Below the pieces are notes generated by a model, which had not been told where the DNA came from, did no database searches, and saw only the letters and a program-made list of their open reading frames with translations. From assembly GCA_002298075.1 (NCBI GenBank), contig DBLW01000076.1:1-8716 (forward strand): 8,716 nucleotides of DNA, given 5' to 3'. The position numbers and the translations under genes are program-made. This DNA comes from Bacteroidales bacterium UBA714. Lineage in GTDB: Bacteria; Bacteroidota; Bacteroidia; Bacteroidales; UBA932. Position 1 is the stretch's first letter, and every line of letters starts with the position of its first letter. Below, in pieces: positions 5,616-8,716 of this stretch.

Positions 5616-5880
5616 AATCTTGACTTTTAAGATGTTGATAAATATTGTTTTTTCTCCCTTACTTTTATCAGTTCCTTCCGGGAGGGTTGTCGGACTGATT
5701 TTTTCGGCAAATCAGGAAGGTCGCTGCACAGGTGGATTACGACAAGGCTGACAGGTCGAAGCCCCGTCACGCTGCCGCCGGGCCTTGGCATATCCACGAG
5801 CGGCCTTAACTTCGCCGATTCAAAAATCACGGCAACCGTCACGGACGGCATCTGTAAAGCCGTACAGGATATAACTGTTC
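5616..5880 (-). promoter_or_regulatory. Leader element L3 upstream of the parB-like gene
   Basis: This is a close structural match to L2. Plus-strand blocks: TTTTAAGATGTT (5625-5636); CTCCC/GGGAG (5654-5658, 5680-5684), or alternatively CCCT/AGGG (5656-5659, 5683-5686), interleaved with ATCAGT/ACTGAT (5667-5672, 5694-5699); CCTTGGC then AACTTCGC (5808-5815, 193 bases from the start codon); ACGGACGGCATCT (5841-5853); ACAGGATATAA (5864-5874). The order matches L2, and the distances from the ATG agree within about 20 bases. The stem bases differ from L2 while pairing is kept, which hints at an RNA structure. A 138-codon minus-strand frame spans the region but has no domain and is rejected as a gene. 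Confidence 0.6.
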
Positions 5881-5897
5881 CCGGACATGGATATAAG

Positions 5898-5917
5898 TGT
5901 CCCGGCATGTCCCGGCA
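5898..5917. repeat. 10-base tandem repeat, two copies
   Basis: TGTCCCGGCA occurs twice head to tail (5898-5907 and 5908-5917). The junction also pairs with upstream GGACATG (5883-5889) to form a 7-base stem with a 16-base loop, so it may be part of a folded leader or a protein-binding site. Confidence 0.7.
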
Positions 5918-6087
5918 TATCTGAAACAGGTGCTCATGGAGTTGATCCACGATACAAAAGGAGCCTGTCAATAGAAGGGGAAGAAGGGCGGGAGGCATCC
6001 ATGTGTGGATGAGAGGTAAGCCATCAGGGAAATTGCCGGTCAACGAAGATATGGAAGTACGGGCGTAAGTGGAGGGAAACGGAACCT

Positions 6088-6123
6088 ATGCCTGTACTGA
6101 CTTCGAGGCCGACAGGCATTTTT
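6088..6123 (+). terminator. Plus-strand terminator-like hairpin upstream of parB
   Basis: Arms ATGCCTGT (6088-6095) and ACAGGCAT (6112-6119) pair perfectly over 8 bases, with a 16-base loop. TTTTT (6119-6123, sharing one base with the stem) follows on the plus strand. No plus-strand gene precedes it, so it would end either a short antisense RNA or nothing. On the minus strand it could be a leader hairpin or an operator. Confidence 0.35.
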
Positions 6124-6240
6124 CGGATTACCGCTTTGAAAGCGAGTGTCGGGCCGGGCAACATGAAATATTGCCGAGGCCGTCTCTCGCTCAAAGTCAG
6201 CCACGCGGATGCCGGGTCGGGGCGCAGCGGTATAAAAGAG

Positions 6241-6270
6241 AGCAAGAAGGATATAAGCAAGAAGGATATA
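6241..6270. repeat. 15-base tandem repeat, two exact copies
   Basis: AGCAAGAAGGATATA occurs twice head to tail (6241-6255, 6256-6270) and is followed by AAGG. It sits well upstream of parB in an otherwise noncoding stretch. It could be a pair of protein-binding sites; two copies are too few to call an iteron array. Confidence 0.75.
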
Positions 6271-6350
6271 AAGGTAATAAAGTAATTTTAGAAAAGGCTA
6301 TGTGTTAAAAGAGGCAGTTGCGCCACAGCAGTTCAATGTCATTATGCCGT

Positions 6351-6384
6351 AAAAATCCCTGCCTGGTTTCACAACCGGACAGGG
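6351..6384 (-). terminator. Rho-independent terminator of the helicase gene
   Basis: In mRNA sense, the complement of 6357-6384 folds into a 12-position stem (CCCTG/CAGGG at the base, GGTT/AACC at the top) with one G-U pair, one mismatch and a GTGA tetraloop, followed by ATTTTT (complement of 6351-6356). It begins 25 bases after the helicase stop. It isolates the helicase from parB. Confidence 0.8.
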
Positions 6385-6409
6385 AATATAAGTCAGATAT
6401 ATGGTTATG

Positions 6410-8716
6410 TCAGGCCGCTTCCTCGGTAATTGTCGGCTTGTCCGGCGAGATACCGTCGGACAGCAATATACCTTTTTCGGCATTTTTGAGGTCTTCCTCG
6501 ATCTTCTGCTGCAACTCCCGGCATTGAGCCTTGAGAGTTTCAAGCTCCGTGGCTTTAGGCCATTTGCGGCCTATGATTTCCTCCAACACCGGAATTTCCT
6601 CCCGCAGTCTCGTTATATCCTTTTCTTTTTCAGCTATCCGGGCAGGCATACGCTCCATGACAGCGTAGGGATATGCGGCGGCTTCCACGAATGAGAGGGG
6701 CAACGCTCCCGATTGTGAACAGCGGTACTTGAGTCCGCTTGCCCCCTCGATGAAGAAGATGTTGCGCTCGAACATTTCGGCAATATTAAACTCGCTCCTT
6801 ACCGTCATGGGCAAACCCATATAAGAACCGACGGCTTTGTGTTCCGTTCCCCGGTAGGACTTGGATATTCGGTGAAGCTCTCGCCCAATTTCCTGCGGCG
6901 TGGCAAAAGTGCCGGATACGAGGGTTACTGCCGCATCATCTTTCCGTGAAACAAAACAGCTGTAGTCCATATTCATTTTGGCAATCACATCCTCTGCCGC
7001 TGCAATGGCTTTCTGATTGTCCGACATCTTGCGCTCCGCACGGCCTCTTTCTTTCTTGAATATGGCCTGTTCCTTTTCAAGCTGCATAATCCTGTTGTCA
7101 AGTTTTGCCTTTTTAAGCAGGTCGGTGTTGCCGGAAAGGATTGCCACGAACTCGGCAAAGTTCATGCCGTTTTCCTCGTCCATGCCGTCCTCGTCGATAC
7201 GTCGCACGGCAATGGTGCCGTTGTTAATCTGATTTATGAACATCTGCTTGTTCTTCAACAGATTGAACTTATAGGCATCAAGAGTTTTCTCCGTTCCGTA
7301 AATAACGATGTCAACGGTGTTTCCACCCCACAGTTTCACTGTGTTTCCCTTGCGGACAGCCCTGCCGTTACGCTGCTCCATGTCGGCCGGCCGCCACGGT
7401 ATCTCAAGATGATGCACCGCCACGGCACGTTCCTGGGCGTTAACGCCTGTGCCTAACATAGTTGTGGAGCCGAAAAGCACACGCACCCTGCCGCTGTTCA
7501 TGTCGGCGAACAGTTTCTTCCTCGCCCTCTCGGTCTTGGCGCACTGGATAAACTGTATTTCTTCCGAGGGTATTCCGAGAGCCACAAGTTTGTCCTTGAT
7601 GTCCTGATAGATATTCCACTCGCCGGGTTTATAGGTGGAAAGGTCGCTGAAAATGAACTGTGTGCCACGGTTGACGTTTGAGCGCACATAGTAGTCATAG
7701 ACTGTCCTTGCGCATATCGAAGCCTTGTTGCCGGGGTCGTCGCTGAACTTGTCGCCGAGAAGCCTCATGTCAAGAGCCATTTTCCTCGCTACATTTGTAG
7801 CTATAAGCATTTTCGCCTTGTCGAGATTGTCGGGTTCGGGCATATCGAGACCGAGGTCAGCCCATTCTCCCGATTTGGCGAATGATACAAGCCTCCCTGC
7901 CATTTCTTCCTGCTCGATTGTCGGGGGATTGGAGAGGAAGCGCACGTTCTTTTCGGGAACATCGAGGTTAATCATGTCCGTTGTACGGTAATCCGTTATC
8001 TCACGGAGGAATGAGGCAAGTTCCGGCACCTTTATATATGAACGGAAACGCTCTTTGCGCTTGATATTGCCGGTGACATCAAGCTCGTAATCCGCCTTTT
8101 TCTCGGTGTATATTGCCGCCCACGCATCGAAGCAGTTTATACGCTGTTTCTTGAGTTCCTGCGGACGCATATACTTGAACATCACATACAGCTCGGTAAG
8201 AGCGTTGACAACAACCGTGCCTGACAGGAATGTGGCTCCGAGGTCACGGCCTGTGCGCCTCTGAATGTCACGGATTGCGATAAGCAGGTTCATCGCCCTT
8301 TGTGAGCCTTTGGTGTTTCCGATGCCCGCAACCCTTGTATGGCGTGTCTGCAGCATTAAATTTTTGAACGCATGACATTCATCTACAAAAATATGGTCTA
8401 TTCCCATAGTGTTGAAATCCAGCGTATTGTCTTTGCGTTGGTCTATGTCGTGACGCAATTCGGCGAGTTTGGCGGTCAGGTTCTCCTGCCGTTTCTCAAG
8501 CCCTGTCTGCATCTTTGAGCTGCGGTAGCGCATGGTGGAGTTCTCGAGAACCTCAAGGCAACGCTCGACATCGGCAAGTTCCTCACGGAAGATTGCAGCA
8601 ATAGTATCCTGTGACTGGGGTATCTTTGCAAACTGGTCGTGGGTCAGTATCACGCAATCCCAGTTGTTGTTCTTTATCTGCGAGAAAATCTCCTTGCGGT
8701 TTGCAGGCGTGAAATC
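6410..8716 (-). CDS. SNF2-type helicase, C-terminal part (helicase/methylase-like), N-terminus outside window
   Basis: The frame is open to the right edge, so 768 residues of the C-terminal part are visible. The first visible residues (DFTPANRKEIF, NNWDCVILTHDQFAKIP) are already inside the first RecA-like lobe. The DECH Walker B box is at visible residues 112-115 (8372-8383), followed by a motif III-like SGTVVVNALTELY. The second lobe carries GSTTMLGTGVNAQ (motif V) and MEQRNGRAVRKGN (motif VI arginine fingers, 7343-7381). Two Glu/Lys-rich segments near visible residues 530-585 and 688-745 look like coiled coils. Walker A lies outside the window. Such helicases on Bacteroidales mobile elements are usually part of very large proteins that also hold an N6-adenine methylase domain, similar in plan to phage P1 DarB antirestriction protein; the methylase part is not seen here. 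The role would be ATP-driven DNA remodelling or protection. The protein ends TEEAA. A GTG at 8653 is an internal Val codon, not a start. Confidence 0.85.
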   Translation of the reverse strand, partial: DFTPANRKEIFSQIKNNNWDCVILTHDQFAKIPQSQDTIAAIFREELADVERCLEVLENSTMRYRSSKMQTGLEKRQENLTAKLAELRHDIDQRKDNTLDFNTMGIDHIFVDECHAFKNLMLQTRHTRVAGIGNTKGSQRAMNLLIAIRDIQRRTGRDLGATFLSGTVVVNALTELYVMFKYMRPQELKKQRINCFDAWAAIYTEKKADYELDVTGNIKRKERFRSYIKVPELASFLREITDYRTTDMINLDVPEKNVRFLSNPPTIEQEEMAGRLVSFAKSGEWADLGLDMPEPDNLDKAKMLIATNVARKMALDMRLLGDKFSDDPGNKASICARTVYDYYVRSNVNRGTQFIFSDLSTYKPGEWNIYQDIKDKLVALGIPSEEIQFIQCAKTERARKKLFADMNSGRVRVLFGSTTMLGTGVNAQERAVAVHHLEIPWRPADMEQRNGRAVRKGNTVKLWGGNTVDIVIYGTEKTLDAYKFNLLKNKQMFINQINNGTIAVRRIDEDGMDEENGMNFAEFVAILSGNTDLLKKAKLDNRIMQLEKEQAIFKKERGRAERKMSDNQKAIAAAEDVIAKMNMDYSCFVSRKDDAAVTLVSGTFATPQEIGRELHRISKSYRGTEHKAVGSYMGLPMTVRSEFNIAEMFERNIFFIEGASGLKYRCSQSGALPLSFVEAAAYPYAVMERMPARIAEKEKDITRLREEIPVLEEIIGRKWPKATELETLKAQCRELQQKIEEDLKNAEKGILLSDGISPDKPTITEEAA

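Larger units (their letters stand above)
5881..6350. other. Long noncoding stretch upstream of the parB leader
   Basis: About 470 bases without a convincing gene. It holds an inverted repeat GGACATG/CATGTCC (5883-5889, 5906-5912), a 10-base tandem repeat (5898-5917), an 8-base inverted repeat followed by T5 on the plus strand (6088-6123), a 13-base palindrome CGCTTT-G-AAAGCG (6132-6144) and a 15-base tandem repeat (6241-6270). GGATATAA recurs at about 5889, 6249 and 6264. Several short open frames cross it on both strands, but none has recognisable protein features. The parB promoter presumably lies here; a near match to the -7 box, TACCTTTA, falls on the minus strand around 6268-6275. Confidence 0.45.

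Noticed and set aside
5627..6043. 138-codon minus-strand open frame upstream of parB
   Set aside because: It overlaps the pseudoknot core and the AACATCTTAAAA block, ends just before parB, and reads as low-plausibility protein. GC-rich noncoding DNA easily stays open for this length.
6268..6275. TACCTTTA on the minus strand as a parB promoter -7 box
   Set aside because: It misses the final G of TAnnTTTG and has no properly spaced TTTG upstream; kept only as a weak candidate.
8651..8653. GTG as start of the helicase gene
   Set aside because: The frame remains open to the window edge with helicase-like residues upstream, and Walker A has not yet appeared, so this is an internal codon.
1..8716. 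CRISPR array, tRNA, rRNA, insertion sequence ends, or attachment sites
   Set aside because: No regularly spaced repeats, no tRNA-like cloverleaf or rRNA segment, no transposase or integrase, and no direct-repeat pair bounding a segment were seen by reading; a computed search was not possible.

Overview
The window looks like part of a Bacteroidales (gut Bacteroides-type) conjugative element, either an integrative element or a large plasmid. Four things point there: a PcfK/PcfJ-type gene pair, a ParB/KorB-like DNA-binding protein, the C-terminal part of a giant SNF2-type helicase of the kind often fused to an N6-adenine methylase, and A-rich start regions without Shine-Dalgarno sequences. The element type and host are inferred from family knowledge. 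No integrase, relaxase, origin, tRNA or attachment site is visible.

Layout. Nearly everything is on the minus strand, so transcription runs from right to left. From the right edge: the helicase (8716 to 6410, its N-terminal part outside the window) with its own terminator; a noncoding stretch of about 735 bases; the ParB-like gene (5615 to 3918) with its own terminator; a second noncoding stretch of about 410 bases; and the pcfK-pcfJ pair (3451 to 1749), spaced 5 bases apart. A plus-strand HD-domain hydrolase gene (1079 to 1687) converges on pcfJ across a shared hairpin. To its left, a third noncoding stretch leads into a minus-strand pair of unnamed small genes (643 to 449, and 436 running off the left edge).

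The most notable signal is in the noncoding stretches. Each of the three visible minus-strand operons begins with a leader of roughly 250 bases, and the three leaders resemble one another. They share collinear sequence blocks at similar distances from the start codon, a compact hairpin or pseudoknot-like core about 30 to 85 bases upstream of it, and an AACATCTTAAAA-like block 8 or 9 bases before the ATG. This suggests a dispersed family of cis-acting leader elements, RNA or operator DNA, that coordinates the maintenance and transfer genes. The ParB-like protein is an obvious candidate regulator if the elements act as DNA.

Working together (inference): the helicase would modify, remodel or protect element DNA; the ParB-like protein would handle partition or global repression; PcfK and PcfJ are conjugation-associated proteins of poorly known role, and PcfK belongs to a family linked to Cas9 inhibition; the HD hydrolase is probably cargo with its own operator-controlled promoter.
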